Below, one piece after another: positions 63,940-64,000 of a stretch of DNA of 64,000 nucleotides (position 1 is its first letter; each line of letters begins with the position of its first letter). The position numbers and the translations under genes are program-made. The notes beneath the pieces are model-generated. The model worked only from the letters and a program-made list of their open reading frames with translations, made no database searches and was not told the DNA's origin. This DNA is from an uncultured Clostridium sp. (lineage in GTDB: Bacteria; Bacillota; Clostridia; Clostridiales; Clostridiaceae): positions 62,001 through 126,000 of the forward strand of contig CAKVEW010000007.1 of assembly GCA_934746015.1 (NCBI GenBank). The letters are read 5' to 3'.

Positions 63940-63956
63940 CGTGATAATAATCACAG
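63940..63956 (+). promoter_or_regulatory. CRP/FNR-type operator at the right edge
   Basis: CGTGATAATAATCACAG contains GTGAT-N4-ATCAC. Its 14-base core is the exact reverse complement of the operator before narA. It precedes whatever gene lies beyond the window, suggesting that gene shares the regulator of nar operon 1. Confidence 0.65.
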
Positions 63957-64000
63957 AAATATAAGAAGAATAAAGTATAATTAAGAAGAAATTTTCTTTA

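Overview
The window comes from a low-GC Firmicute, almost certainly a Clostridium of cluster I near C. perfringens or C. tertium. The evidence is the very AT-rich sequence with strong AGGAGG ribosome sites, frequent GTG/TTG starts, a T-box before valS, a cobalamin riboswitch, and molybdoenzyme nitrate reductase genes of the clostridial type. No rRNA, tRNA, CRISPR array or intact transposase was seen.

Layout. 1-1.9 kb: end of modA, then modB and modC (molybdate import). 2.0-8.9 kb: housekeeping and cell-surface genes (secreted amidase-domain protein, metallophosphoesterase, M19 dipeptidase, SDR reductase, VanZ-like protein, topB). 9.0-17.7 kb: a cobalamin-riboswitch locus encoding a secreted protein that resembles intrinsic factor/transcobalamin and ends in a dockerin, a membrane-anchored cohesin-like protein, a second anchored DUF4430 protein, and a full ECF transporter (EcfT, fused EcfA, S component). 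The locus lies between two 56-bp copies of the topB 3' end, so it looks inserted. 17.9-31.9 kb: a frameshifted SPFH/flotillin gene, a GNAT acetyltransferase, a heterodimeric ABC exporter behind a leader peptide and attenuator, a coiled-coil gene pair, a two-component system, an M16 peptidase, recX, a membrane transglutaminase and a TPR protein. 32.1-45.3 kb: a PfkB kinase, T-box plus valS, two ATP-grasp ligases plus folC, deoD, an RNase Z-like protein, a DUF4003 protein with a polyalanine tail, and an NMT1-type ABC importer. 45.4-48.5 kb: a small accessory patch of phage/plasmid-like genes and remnants. 48.9-63.8 kb: two paralogous nitrate-reductase operons (molybdoenzyme, four-cluster ferredoxin, FAD oxidoreductase) on either side of a molybdenum cofactor gene set (mobB, moeA, mobA, mogA-like, moeA-like, moaC, moaA, MOSC), ending with a TDT-family membrane protein.

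How it fits together. modABC brings in molybdate, the moa/moe/mob genes build the cofactor, and the two nar operons use it. Matching CRP/FNR-type palindromes occur before the first nar operon and at the right edge of the window. An attenuator before moeA may sense the cofactor. The most original system is the cobalamin locus, which I read as extracellular B12 capture held at the membrane by cohesin-dockerin pairing and delivered to an ECF transporter. A second regulatory candidate is the leader-peptide attenuator before the ABC exporter, laid out like Bacillus bmrBCD. All domain calls were made by eye from the sequence; none was checked by database search.
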